In this document: positions 52,132-60,156 of the stretch, piece by piece
Position numbering within the stretch: position 1 is the first letter of the stretch
How the letters are laid out: the number at the start of each line of letters is the position of its first letter
Assembly (NCBI GenBank): GCA_963790075.1
Contig: CAWBNG010000005.1
Location: forward strand, 1-64,000
Length of the DNA stretch: 64,000 bases
Reading direction: 5' to 3'
From: CAYOUV01 sp963790075
GTDB lineage: Bacteria > Chloroflexota > Anaerolineae > Anaerolineales > Villigracilaceae
The notes under the pieces: generated by a model
The model's database searches: none
What the model saw: the letters and a program-made list of their open reading frames with translations, nothing else
What the model was told of the DNA's origin: nothing
Position numbers and translations under genes: made by a program

Positions 52132-52431
52132 TTATTTCTTCTTAGAATCTTTTGATTCTTCGGCTTCTTGTTTGCGAGGCAGACCCCAGAACAGGAGTGC
52201 CACGCCAGCACCCAGGGCAAAAGCGCCCAGTGCACCGGCACTCAGGAAGTGTGCCATGGCAATCGCGGTGCCAACGAAACCCAGGAAGACGGCGATTTGC
52301 AGTTGCCAGGCATCTTTCTTGAAAGCCTGCAACGTGAACCAGCCAACTCCCAGGCCCAAGGCCAATAAGCCCAGGAAGCGGAAGAGTATCGCCAAGAAAT
52401 CAAAAATGATTTGCAGCCAATCAGGGAACAT
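52132..52431 (-). CDS. Small membrane protein of unknown function
   Basis: A 99-residue protein with three hydrophobic segments and a charged tail (PRKQEAEESKDSKKK). No family recognised. GAGGAG fixes the ATG at 52431; an upstream in-frame start at 52479 would overlap the DUF456 gene. It is downstream of the DUF456 gene on the same strand and probably in one transcript. Confidence 0.65.
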   Translation of the reverse strand: MFPDWLQIIFDFLAILFRFLGLLALGLGVGWFTLQAFKKDAWQLQIAVFLGFVGTAIAMAHFLSAGALGAFALGAGVALLFWGLPRKQEAEESKDSKKK

Positions 52432-52454
52432 TAAATCTCCTCTCGAGTAAGTGA

Positions 52455-52961
52455 TCAAGCCCAGGCCCAAATCATCCACAGGCCGATCATGAATAAACCT
52501 ATAACAAATCTTATCACAAACGACCAGCCCCAGCCAATAAGCAATGCGCGTGTGCTGGCAAAAGCTTTGTCCACCTGGCGCTGCCGCATATATTCGGCCA
52601 GGAACAGCACCAGCGGCGCACCAATGATCCCACCTATTGGAGGGAATACCAAACTACCTAAAATCCCGGCCAGCAGTCCCAGGCTGATCGACATCCAGGA
52701 TGCGCCTCCCTGCCGGGCTTTGGTACCCATCATAATGTTATCTGCTACGTTCCCAACTACCATTAAAACAGTCAGCACAGCGAAGATCACCCAGCCCAGA
52801 GTGGTGAATCCAGTGAGAAATCCAAAAATCAGGGCAGCCATCCAGATCACCACCAAACCGGGGAAGATCGGGATGATCAAACCAGCCAGGCCGACCAGCA
52901 TGACGAACAACGTGAAGGTTTGTGTAGCGACTTGGCGCCAGAATTCCCAGTCCAATGGCAC
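52455..52961 (-). CDS. DUF456 family membrane protein
   Basis: A 168-residue protein with about five hydrophobic helices and the DUF456 pattern GLAGLIIPIFPGLVVIWMAAL ... GAPLVLFLAEYMR with Gly-rich helices. Function unknown. CAGGAG precedes the ATG. It follows serS on the minus strand after 60 bp and may share its transcript. Confidence 0.8.
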   Translation of the reverse strand: MPLDWEFWRQVATQTFTLFVMLVGLAGLIIPIFPGLVVIWMAALIFGFLTGFTTLGWVIFAVLTVLMVVGNVADNIMMGTKARQGGASWMSISLGLLAGILGSLVFPPIGGIIGAPLVLFLAEYMRQRQVDKAFASTRALLIGWGWSFVIRFVIGLFMIGLWMIWAWA

Positions 52962-53021
52962 ATTAACTCCTGTGATGAAATTAACCTGGCTGAGGGATAG
53001 GTGCTCAGTCAGATCAACAAG

Positions 53022-54293
53022 TTAGGGACGGATGCGCTCAATTCCGCCCATCCACGGACGCAGTACATCGGGTATCACGATCGACCCATCAGCCTGCTGG
53101 AAATTCTCCATGACGGCGATCAGGGTGCGGGGCAAACCCAGACCCGAGCCATTCAGGGTATGAACAAAGCGCACTTTGCCACCATCCGCTGGACGATACT
53201 TAATGTTGGCCCGACGAGCCTGGAAATCGGTCACATTCGAGACTGACGAAACTTCCAACCATTCATCACAGCCCGGTGCCCAGACCTCAATGTCGTAGGT
53301 GATAACAGAGTTGAAACCAATATCGCCCGTGCAGAGCTGGTTAATGCGGTAGGTCAATCCAAGCCCAACCAAAGTCTGCTCGGCGTCCGCCAGCATCTTG
53401 TCCAGCATGGCCGGCAATTCTTCAGGCAGGCAGTAGATGTACATTTCGACCTTGTCGAATTGATGGCCGCGTTTGATGCCGCGCACGTCGCGCCCGGCGC
53501 TCATCTTCTCACGACGGAAGCAGGGGGTGTAGGCCGTGTAGAAACGCGGCAGGTCGGTTTCATCGAGGATTTCGTCCATATGCAGACCGGTCAACGGGAC
53601 CTCAGCAGTCGGGACAAAGTACAGGTCTTCCTCATGATCCTTGTACAGGTTATCGGCGAATTTGGGCAATTGCCCGGCACCGAAGACCGTCTCGGTCTTG
53701 ACCATGAAGGGCAGGTAACGTTCTGTATACCCCTGACGGATGTGTAGATCGAGCATGTAAGCGATCAAAGCCCGCTGTAAACGTGCACCGGGACCGTTCA
53801 AAACATAGAAGCGCGACCCCGTGATCTTGACCCCGCGCTCAAAATCGATGATACCCAATTCAGGACCCAAATCCCAATGCGGTTTGGGTTCGAAATCGAA
53901 CTGCCTGGGCTCTCCGACCGTGCGCAAGATCTGATTCTCACTCTCGTCTTTGCCGACCGGTGTCTTGGGATCAGGGATGTTCGGAATGATCGCCAGCACG
54001 GAATTCAGACCGTTTTCCACCTCGTGCAGTTCCTCATCCAATTTGTCGATCTTCTCGCCCAATTCGCGCATCGCATCGATCTTGGCCTGGCGCTCGGCGA
54101 CGTCTTTCATCTGGCCGATCTCCTTCGAGACGGCATTGCGTTCTGCCTTGAGTTTCTCGACCTGGCTGACCAGGCTGCGCCGCCGGGTGTCCAGTTCCAA
54201 CGCACGGTCGACCGGCGAAGGATCCATCTGGCGATTCTTGAGCGCCGTGCGGACCAGGTCGGGTTGTTCGCGGATCAGATTGATATCGAGCAT
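53022..54293 (-). CDS. serS: Seryl-tRNA synthetase
   Basis: A 423-residue class II synthetase that charges tRNA-Ser and tRNA-Sec. The N-terminal tRNA-binding coiled coil (LDINLIREQPDLVRTALKNR to about residue 105) is followed by the catalytic core with motif 2 (FRREKMSAGRDVRGIKRGHQF split by a short loop) and motif 3 (LNGSGLGLPRTLIAVMENF). GGAGG fixes the ATG at 54293. The gene lies behind a T-box leader and a consensus promoter. Confidence 0.96.
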   Translation of the reverse strand: MLDINLIREQPDLVRTALKNRQMDPSPVDRALELDTRRRSLVSQVEKLKAERNAVSKEIGQMKDVAERQAKIDAMRELGEKIDKLDEELHEVENGLNSVLAIIPNIPDPKTPVGKDESENQILRTVGEPRQFDFEPKPHWDLGPELGIIDFERGVKITGSRFYVLNGPGARLQRALIAYMLDLHIRQGYTERYLPFMVKTETVFGAGQLPKFADNLYKDHEEDLYFVPTAEVPLTGLHMDEILDETDLPRFYTAYTPCFRREKMSAGRDVRGIKRGHQFDKVEMYIYCLPEELPAMLDKMLADAEQTLVGLGLTYRINQLCTGDIGFNSVITYDIEVWAPGCDEWLEVSSVSNVTDFQARRANIKYRPADGGKVRFVHTLNGSGLGLPRTLIAVMENFQQADGSIVIPDVLRPWMGGIERIRP

Positions 54294-54308
54294 GCTGCAC
54301 CTCCAGAG

Positions 54309-54572
54309 AGAATAGAATACGCCCCCATCCTTTTGCAGGACGAAGGGGCGTCTCGTGGTGCCACCTGCTTTCATCGCCGAAGGACGGCGACCTTGGTTGC
54401 GCTGTAACGGGCGCTGCCCGTCCCTCTTACGACCGAAGTCCCTGCGAGGGCGACGTTTCTCTCACGAGAACACCGGAGGGGATTTCACCACTTGGCCGCC
54501 TGCCTCGCACCGACCGGCAGGTCTCTGAACGGTTAGACGGTTACTCGTCTCCGGGTACGCCGTTTGGAAGTT
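54309..54572 (-). promoter_or_regulatory. T-box leader controlling serS
   Basis: The T-box core GGTGGCACCAC (minus strand, 54355-54365) pairs with uncharged tRNA-Ser acceptor ends to form the antiterminator. Downstream, ACGCCCC/GGGGCGT (54319-54351) forms the competing terminator just before the serS ribosome binding site. The upstream ~200 bases hold the stem I region; I could not place the specifier codon with certainty. Low seryl-tRNA charging would raise serS expression. Confidence 0.85.
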
Positions 54573-54578
54573 CTTTAG

Positions 54579-54606
54579 ATTATACGCGCCTGGGAGCTTC
54601 TGTCAA
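54579..54606 (-). promoter_or_regulatory. Sigma-70 promoter of the serS T-box transcript
   Basis: On the minus strand TTGACA, 16 bases, TATAAT: both hexamers are perfect consensus. This is the strongest promoter in the window. Confidence 0.85.
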
Positions 54607-54681
54607 GCGCTTATCAGACCGGGGGCTGCAAAATCTCCCAGTTTTGCGCGAAATCCGGAGACTTCGCATCCCGGAAGCAAT

Positions 54682-55323
54682 TCAATTTCCGCTCGTCTCG
54701 TCAGCTTGATCCTCGCCCATGAATTCTTCCATCGTGGCGTGTCCGGGCTGGCTGATGCCTTCCCGTGCGACCACCTTCCACACGGTCAGGAGCAGGATTT
54801 TAATGTCCAGCCAGAAAGACCAGTGATCGACATACCAGACATCCAGGGCGAACTTCTCGTCCCAGATCAGCGCGTTGCGCCCTTTAACCTGCGCCCAGCC
54901 TGTCATGCCGGGCAGCACAGCATGCCGGCGCATCTGCGAGGAGGTGTAGCGGTCGAGATATTGCATCAGCAGGGGTCTTGGCCCAACCAAACTCATCTCA
55001 CCGCGCAGCACGTCGAATAACTCCGGGAGTTCGTCCAGGCTCAGGGCGCGCATAACACGGCCCAGGCCTGTCAAACGAACCGCGTCCGGCAGCAAGTTGC
55101 CATCCGCATCCCGGGCACCAGTCATCGTACGGAATTTGTGGATGAAAAACGGCCGTCCTTTATAGCCCGGTCGTTCCTGGCTGAAGATGACCGGCGTCCC
55201 GAGGAAAAGTGTCACCAGTGCCGCCAGGATGAGCAGGATCGGCGAGGTCAGGAGCAAGCCAAGCGTAGCGGCTACCAGATCGAATATCCGTTTGCTGACT
55301 GGGATGCCGGGTGGAAAAAGCAT
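54682..55323 (-). CDS. Sugar-phosphate transferase (polyprenyl-phosphate, WcaJ/PglC type)
   Basis: A 213-residue monotopic phosphoglycosyl transferase that loads the first sugar phosphate onto undecaprenyl phosphate for exopolysaccharide or glycan synthesis. One re-entrant N-terminal helix (FDLVAATLGLLLTSPILLIL), then QERPGYKGRPFFIHKFRTM, LSLDELPELFDVLRGEMSLVGPRP (split Asp-Glu dyad region) and MTGWAQVKGRN. It stands alone here. TAAAAT lies 6 bases before the ATG, another leaderless pattern. Confidence 0.9.
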   Translation of the reverse strand: MLFPPGIPVSKRIFDLVAATLGLLLTSPILLILAALVTLFLGTPVIFSQERPGYKGRPFFIHKFRTMTGARDADGNLLPDAVRLTGLGRVMRALSLDELPELFDVLRGEMSLVGPRPLLMQYLDRYTSSQMRRHAVLPGMTGWAQVKGRNALIWDEKFALDVWYVDHWSFWLDIKILLLTVWKVVAREGISQPGHATMEEFMGEDQADETSGN

Positions 55324-55329
55324 GGAGTG

Positions 55330-55335
55330 ATTTTA
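55330..55335 (-). promoter_or_regulatory. -10 element (TAAAAT) of the sugar transferase gene, leaderless type
   Basis: Minus-strand TAAAAT is 6 bases before the ATG at 55323. CACTCC between them is not a ribosome binding site. Confidence 0.45.
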
Positions 55336-55402
55336 CCCTACATCCACATTTCCTCGAAATGGACTAGATTAATTTGTGGTATATTCTGAGTTGGAGCGAT
55401 TA

Positions 55403-56080
55403 ATGAATGAGCGAATATTGATTATAGAAGACGATCAGGCCATTCTGAAGCTTTTACAGCGTGGTCTGGCTTATGAAGGTTACACCGTGGATACGGCGCT
55501 GGACGGCCGCAGCGGATTGAACCTGGCACGCGACCACCAACCCGACCTGGTCATCCTGGACTGGATGCTGCCGGGCATGGACGGATTGGAGGTTTGCCAT
55601 CGCCTGCGCACAGGTGGCGAGGTGCCGATCCTGATGCTGACAGCCAAAGACACCATCGAAGACCGCGTTCAAGGGCTGGATGCCGGGGCTGACGATTATA
55701 TGATCAAGCCCTTCAACCTTGACGAACTGCTGGCCCGCGTACGCGCACTGCTGCGCCGCACCCAGCCGGAGCGCATCCCGGTGCTCAAGTTCGCCGATCT
55801 GACCCTGGATACCGGTTCACGCCAGGCATCACGCGGCAGCAGGCTGATCCCGCTGACTGCCAAGGAGTACGAACTCCTTGAGTTGTTCCTGCGCCACCCC
55901 AAACAAGTGCTGACCCGCGAGGTGATCTTCGATCGCGTCTGGGGCTACGACTTTGGCGGCGAGAGCAACGTGCTCGAGGTATACATCCGTTATTTACGCC
56001 AGAAACTCGAAGCCGATTCCGAACAGCGCTTGATCCATACTGTCCGCGGTGTTGGCTACGTGATGCGTGAAAATCCCTAA
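55403..56080 (+). CDS. OmpR/PhoB-family response regulator
   Basis: A 225-residue two-component regulator. Receiver domain with acidic pair EDD at 9-11, phospho-acceptor Asp53 in VILDWMLPGMDG, Thr in MLTAKD and Lys in YMIKPF. The C-terminal winged helix (LTAKEYELLELFLRHPKQVLTRE to VRGVGYVMRE) binds DNA. GGAG precedes the ATG at 55403; an upstream in-frame codon at 55376 is rejected. The sensor kinase follows after 14 bp. Confidence 0.93.
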   Translation: MNERILIIEDDQAILKLLQRGLAYEGYTVDTALDGRSGLNLARDHQPDLVILDWMLPGMDGLEVCHRLRTGGEVPILMLTAKDTIEDRVQGLDAGADDYMIKPFNLDELLARVRALLRRTQPERIPVLKFADLTLDTGSRQASRGSRLIPLTAKEYELLELFLRHPKQVLTREVIFDRVWGYDFGGESNVLEVYIRYLRQKLEADSEQRLIHTVRGVGYVMRENP

Positions 56081-56094
56081 AGCGTAAAATTTGT

Positions 56095-57495
56095 ATGGTC
56101 TTACGTGCCCGACTGACCCTGCTGTATTCCTCGTTAATGGGGGGCATCCTGTTGCTCTTCAGCGTGGGCGTCTACGGGCTGGTGACCATCTTCCTCTTCA
56201 ACCAGGTTGATCAGGTGCTGACCCAGACGTCGCGCGATATCCTGGCGGTGACGCGCGTCGATTCACTGGGTGAATTGACGCTGTTCAACTTGCCCCCGCT
56301 GGATATGGGTGCAAACGTCCTGGTACAGGTATGGGACCGGAAGCAGAACCTGCAATCCACCTCTCCCAGCATTTCCCAGCTCAACCAGCCGCTCGATCCG
56401 ACCGGACTAAAAACGAACAAACCGATTTTTCGCGAAGCCTACATTCAAGGCTTTCACATGCGCGTGTTGAGCGTGCCTCTGGAAGTTCAGGGACGTCCGG
56501 TGGGCGTGTTGCAGGCCGCCACGAGCTTGCGGGTAATCAATTCAATCCGCCAGGACCTGCTATACATTATGATCGTCGCCGCGCTAATCGCTGTCGGCCT
56601 GGCTGCTGCCGGGACCTGGGTCACGGTTGGACGCACGCTGGCTCCGCTGGATGATGTGACCGATACCGCACTGGCCATCAATCGCGCCGACGACCTGTCC
56701 CGCCGCATCCCCTACAACGGTCCCGAAGACGACGAGATCGGTAACCTGATCCGCGTTTTCAACCAGACCCTCGAACGTCTGGAAAACCTGTTCACTTCCC
56801 AGCAGCGTTTCCTGGCGGATGTCAGCCACGAGCTGCGCACGCCGTTAACGGTGATAAAAGGCAACGTCGACCTGATACGCCGTATGAAAACCATCGACGA
56901 GGAATCGCTGACCAGCATCGACCAGGAAGCCAACCGCCTGACACGCCTGGTGACCGACCTGCTGCTGCTGGCCAAAGCCGATTCCGGCAAGCTGCATCTC
57001 ACCCTTAAGCCCGTCTCCTTGGACACCCTGCTGCTGGAAGTCTTCCAGGAAATGCATGTCCTGGCGGGGGGTAAAGTAAATATTAAAATAACCGATATCG
57101 ACCAAGCCCAGGTCAACGGCGACCGCGACCGGCTCAAACAGGTCCTGATCAACCTGATCGCCAATGCCATCCAGTACACGCCACCTGATGGCAGTGTCTA
57201 CGTCAGCCTGGGACGGGTTGGCGAACAGGCGCGATTGATCATCAGGGATACGGGTCCCGGCATCCCGCCGGAGGATCTGCCGCACATTTTCGAGCGCTTC
57301 TATCGCGCCGAGAAATCACGCACACGCGCCAAACCGAGCAGCGGCTTTGGGCTGGGACTGTCAATTGCCTACTGGATTGTCGACCAGCACGGGGGAAGCA
57401 TCGAGGTCGAAACAAAAGAAGGCCAGGGCACGACCTTCGCGATCTGGCTGCCGCTGCTGGGCAGTCAGCCGTCCACGAACACACAAAACAACTAG
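56095..57495 (+). CDS. Sensor histidine kinase
   Basis: A 466-residue membrane kinase. First helix at about residues 12-33, an extracytoplasmic sensor of about 125 residues, second helix at about 157-180, HAMP, then the dimerisation domain with the phospho-accepting His in FLADVSHELRTPLT, and the ATPase domain with N box NLIANAIQYTP, G1 DTGPGIPPEDLPHIFERF and G2 GFGLGLSIAYWIV. The partner is the response regulator just upstream. Stimulus unknown. The 3' end overlaps the convergent transglycosylase gene by 4 bp. Confidence 0.93.
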   Translation: MVLRARLTLLYSSLMGGILLLFSVGVYGLVTIFLFNQVDQVLTQTSRDILAVTRVDSLGELTLFNLPPLDMGANVLVQVWDRKQNLQSTSPSISQLNQPLDPTGLKTNKPIFREAYIQGFHMRVLSVPLEVQGRPVGVLQAATSLRVINSIRQDLLYIMIVAALIAVGLAAAGTWVTVGRTLAPLDDVTDTALAINRADDLSRRIPYNGPEDDEIGNLIRVFNQTLERLENLFTSQQRFLADVSHELRTPLTVIKGNVDLIRRMKTIDEESLTSIDQEANRLTRLVTDLLLLAKADSGKLHLTLKPVSLDTLLLEVFQEMHVLAGGKVNIKITDIDQAQVNGDRDRLKQVLINLIANAIQYTPPDGSVYVSLGRVGEQARLIIRDTGPGIPPEDLPHIFERFYRAEKSRTRAKPSSGFGLGLSIAYWIVDQHGGSIEVETKEGQGTTFAIWLPLLGSQPSTNTQNN

Positions 57496-58229
57496 GGAAT
57501 TCCCAAGCGCTGCCGCGCCTGGCGGCACAGACCCGCGCCATACGAACCGAACCACTGGTCGAGAGTCGTGCTCGTGGCTGCCCCCTGGCGCGCGTCCTCG
57601 TAAATCGGTCCCCCGTAACGCACATACCGCAGCGTCTCAGCCGCCCATAATGACGGCGGACGCGGGATAACCCCGATTCCACCGTTGTAGCCGGCTAACG
57701 CCAAACGCGCGTCACCACCGGCGCTGTCCAGCGAGCGGCGCAGGTAAGCCAGTCCGCGCTGGGCATTGGTATCCGGATCGTAAGGATCGTCTGCTGCGTA
57801 GAAATGGTAAGGCATGACCTGGAACAGGCCCATGGCCCCGGCTGAGGATTTTGCCCGCGGGTCGCCGCACGATTCGATCTGCATTACAGTGGCAATCAAG
57901 TTGGGATCCAAGCCGGTCTGCGCAGCCCAGCTCTGGATGCGACTGCCCCAGTGTTGTACTTCAGGCGTGAAGAACGGAGCCAGCCCGGAGTTCGGCACAT
58001 CCACCCCCAGACCGGCAGCCGCCCCAGCCTGAAACGGCGTGCTGCTGGCCGAAACGTTCCCGGCCGGCAGGGTCAAGGTACTGGAAAAAAAAGCCAGCAA
58101 CAATCCAACCAACAGGACCATGGCCGGCGGGATCACAAAACCAGACAGACAGCCGCTGCCCTGCGGCGCGGCTGTCTGATCTTCTTCATACCACAGTTCT
58201 AAATCCGAGTCAGCGTGATAATAAGACAT
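57492..58229 (-). CDS. Membrane-anchored lytic transglycosylase (SLT domain)
   Basis: A 245-residue protein. A cytoplasmic N-terminus with an acidic stretch, one transmembrane helix at about residues 36-56, then an SLT domain: catalytic Glu in IATVMQIESCGDP, followed by SSAGAMGLFQVMP and LAGYNGG, the usual lysozyme-like motifs. It cleaves peptidoglycan between MurNAc and GlcNAc outside the cell. The start at 58229 places the helix normally; upstream extension is not conserved. TAAATT lies 5 bases before the ATG. Confidence 0.87.
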   Translation of the reverse strand: MSYYHADSDLELWYEEDQTAAPQGSGCLSGFVIPPAMVLLVGLLLAFFSSTLTLPAGNVSASSTPFQAGAAAGLGVDVPNSGLAPFFTPEVQHWGSRIQSWAAQTGLDPNLIATVMQIESCGDPRAKSSAGAMGLFQVMPYHFYAADDPYDPDTNAQRGLAYLRRSLDSAGGDARLALAGYNGGIGVIPRPPSLWAAETLRYVRYGGPIYEDARQGAATSTTLDQWFGSYGAGLCRQARQRLGIP

Positions 58230-58317
58230 GAGACAATTTACGCATTGTAAAATGATAGCTGGTTCAAGACACGCGGACTCACAAAACAGGAATGCTTGGG
58301 AATTTCCCGACAAATGC

Positions 58318-59070
58318 CTATTGGTCGAAGCGTGATTCATTCCGGGCTGGATCGATGAAGGACTGCTGGCGGGAGCTGGCGGCCATGTTGTGATACGTCG
58401 GCTCACCCCGGAAGCTTTGTTGTGGAACCGGCTTGGGCGCGGGGCTAAAGGAACTGGACGGCCGGCTGAGACTCGAGGCCGGGCGCAGGGCTCCGCTGGG
58501 GACGGAACGGCGGCTGGAGTTGTTGGTGGTTACCGAACGCGTGCTGCGCGGACGGTCTGTCTGGCTGAAGAGACGGTCCCCGGCCAGCGAGAACGTGCCA
58601 ATGATCAACACGCGGATCAACCAGACCATGACCGCCACAAAAATCGGGACGACCCTGGTCAGGGTGGTTGAGCCGATCACGGCGCTGCCCAGCGACTGGT
58701 GGTTGACGATCGCAACCGAGACGCCCCACCAGGTCAGCATGGCATTCATGGCAGCGGCCAGCAGCCAGGCCCCAAACAAATACCAGACTTCGGCCGGTTC
58801 GTCGCGTCCCTGCTCGGGGGTGAACAGGCGGGCGATGCCGGCAAAGTCGATGCCACAGAAGGCAAAGGCCAGGATGGTGGCCCAGCGCAGGCCCGCAAAG
58901 CGCAGGTCACCCAGCACATCGTTCAGGGCAAATTCGGTGGTGCTGTAATTGAAGATCTCAAAAGCCAGCAGCGCGCCGACGATCATCAGGCCCCAGGTAG
59001 CGCCGCGATTGAGATGGCGCCCTCGAAAGAGGGCGTTCAGGTTGATTCCAGTGCGACGGGTTGTATTCAT
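58318..59070 (-). CDS. Four-helix membrane protein with Ser/Pro/Arg-rich tail, function unknown
   Basis: A 250-residue protein with four hydrophobic helices in the first ~170 residues and a low-complexity cytoplasmic tail (SRPSSSFSPAPKPVPQQ). No family recognised. AAGGAGG precedes the ATG. It has its own consensus-like promoter overlapped by a perfect inverted repeat, so it is probably tightly repressed until a signal arrives. Confidence 0.7.
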   Translation of the reverse strand: MNTTRRTGINLNALFRGRHLNRGATWGLMIVGALLAFEIFNYSTTEFALNDVLGDLRFAGLRWATILAFAFCGIDFAGIARLFTPEQGRDEPAEVWYLFGAWLLAAAMNAMLTWWGVSVAIVNHQSLGSAVIGSTTLTRVVPIFVAVMVWLIRVLIIGTFSLAGDRLFSQTDRPRSTRSVTTNNSSRRSVPSGALRPASSLSRPSSSFSPAPKPVPQQSFRGEPTYHNMAASSRQQSFIDPARNESRFDQ

Positions 59071-59105
59071 CTCGACCTCCTTGTCGAATGTGATACCGTG
59101 CGCAC

Positions 59106-59135
59106 ATTATAGAATATATGTTCTATATTTGTCAA
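59106..59135 (-). promoter_or_regulatory. Promoter with overlapping operator palindrome
   Basis: Minus strand: TTGACA, 18 bases, TATAAT. Between and over the -10 lies the inverted repeat TATAGAA-N6-TTCTATA (59108-59127). Its core GAACATATATTC differs by one base from the Gram-positive LexA box pattern GAACNNNNGTTC. A repressor site is very likely; which repressor is open. Confidence 0.7.
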
Positions 59136-59184
59136 GTAGCAAAGTTTGGGAGGATCCCACCGGATCCAGGCGCCTCAAAACGGA

Positions 59185-60090
59185 TTACTTTTGTCCCCCG
59201 ACCATCTCCTGGCGTACGGCGTGGTAAAGATTCTCAGCCTTCAGTTCGCTCAAGGTGTAGCACGGCGCTTCCAGGTGGTTGGCCAGCATCTGCGCCAGCC
59301 CCTGGTCGAAGGCGGCGTGCTCCATGTTGATCACGATGCTGCGGATATCTTCATTGGCGATCAACTCGGCGAACTTGTAGGATTCCTCCTGCGGCGGCAG
59401 CGCGCCGAGCGCGACGTTTCCCGCCCCGTCAGTCAGGATGATCAGCAGCGGCTCGATATCGGGATGGGTATACTGCTCCTGGCGCAGCACGTCGGAAGCC
59501 AACATCAGACCGGCCGAGAGCGGCGTCTTGCCGCCGACCGGGATGTCCACCAGCGCCCGTTGGGCCAGTTGGATCGAGTTGGTCGGAGGCAGGACCAGGG
59601 TGGCACGGTCCTTCTGGAAAACGATCAGGCCGACCCGGTCGCGCCGCTGGTAGGCGTCCGTCAAGAGCGACAGGATCGCCCCCTTGGTGGCATTCATACG
59701 CTCGGCCACAGCCATTGACCAGGAAGCATCCACCAGGAACAATACCAGATTGGCCACCTTTTTGACGCGCACCTTGCGCTGTAGATCGTCCTTGCGGATG
59801 GCAAATGCGACCTTCTTGCGCTGCTCCGTCCGCCGCTTCTGATACGGCGCAGCGGCACGGATAGTGGCATCGAAAGCCACGTCATCGGTCTTGCCACCGG
59901 CTGGGCGCGCGCGGACATAGCGCCCGTGCTTGCGCTCGGTGCGAGTCAGCGAGCGCCGCCCGGCATGACGGCGGGTTAATTTATCCAGAGGGGTATTCAG
60001 CTTGCGCGGTTGGAAGGTCTCGCCAACTTTCAGTTTTTGACCACCCTCCCACCAGTTGGCGGAAGTGTTGGCGAAGACGTCCTGCGACAT
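59185..60090 (-). CDS. chlD: VWA-domain part of a metal chelatase (ChlD-like)
   Basis: A 301-residue reading frame with a basic linker (RRSLTRTERKHGRYVRARP) and a von Willebrand A domain. The MIDAS metal site is visible: DASWS (DxSxS), Thr in GKTPLSAG and Asp in LTDGAGN. This is the C-terminal half of the ChlD/cobaltochelatase medium subunit, which normally carries an AAA+ domain in front. That AAA+ domain is the upstream frame ending at 60141. A -1 shift at the A9 run joins both into one 686-residue protein. On its own the frame could start at the ATG at 60090, but no good ribosome binding site is seen. Confidence 0.85.
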   Translation of the reverse strand: MSQDVFANTSANWWEGGQKLKVGETFQPRKLNTPLDKLTRRHAGRRSLTRTERKHGRYVRARPAGGKTDDVAFDATIRAAAPYQKRRTEQRKKVAFAIRKDDLQRKVRVKKVANLVLFLVDASWSMAVAERMNATKGAILSLLTDAYQRRDRVGLIVFQKDRATLVLPPTNSIQLAQRALVDIPVGGKTPLSAGLMLASDVLRQEQYTHPDIEPLLIILTDGAGNVALGALPPQEESYKFAELIANEDIRSIVINMEHAAFDQGLAQMLANHLEAPCYTLSELKAENLYHAVRQEMVGGQK

Positions 60091-60101
60091 CGGCTCGGGC
60101 T

Positions 60102-60156
60102 GGCCCTGCTGCGGGCCTTCCTGGGCCTCATCTTCGAGTCTTAAGTTTTTTTTTCT
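60102..60156 (-). promoter_or_regulatory. Candidate programmed -1 ribosomal frameshift site
   Basis: Zero frame on the minus strand: GAA AAA AAA ACT TAA. The heptamer A AAA AAA is a canonical slippery site, with the stop one codon later. After a -1 slip the frame reads NLRLEDEAQEGPQQGQPEP straight into the VWA domain without a stop. A GC hairpin GGCCC-GCAGCA-GGGCC (60102-60117) lies downstream and a further GGCCC could compete with it. Confidence 0.6.
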
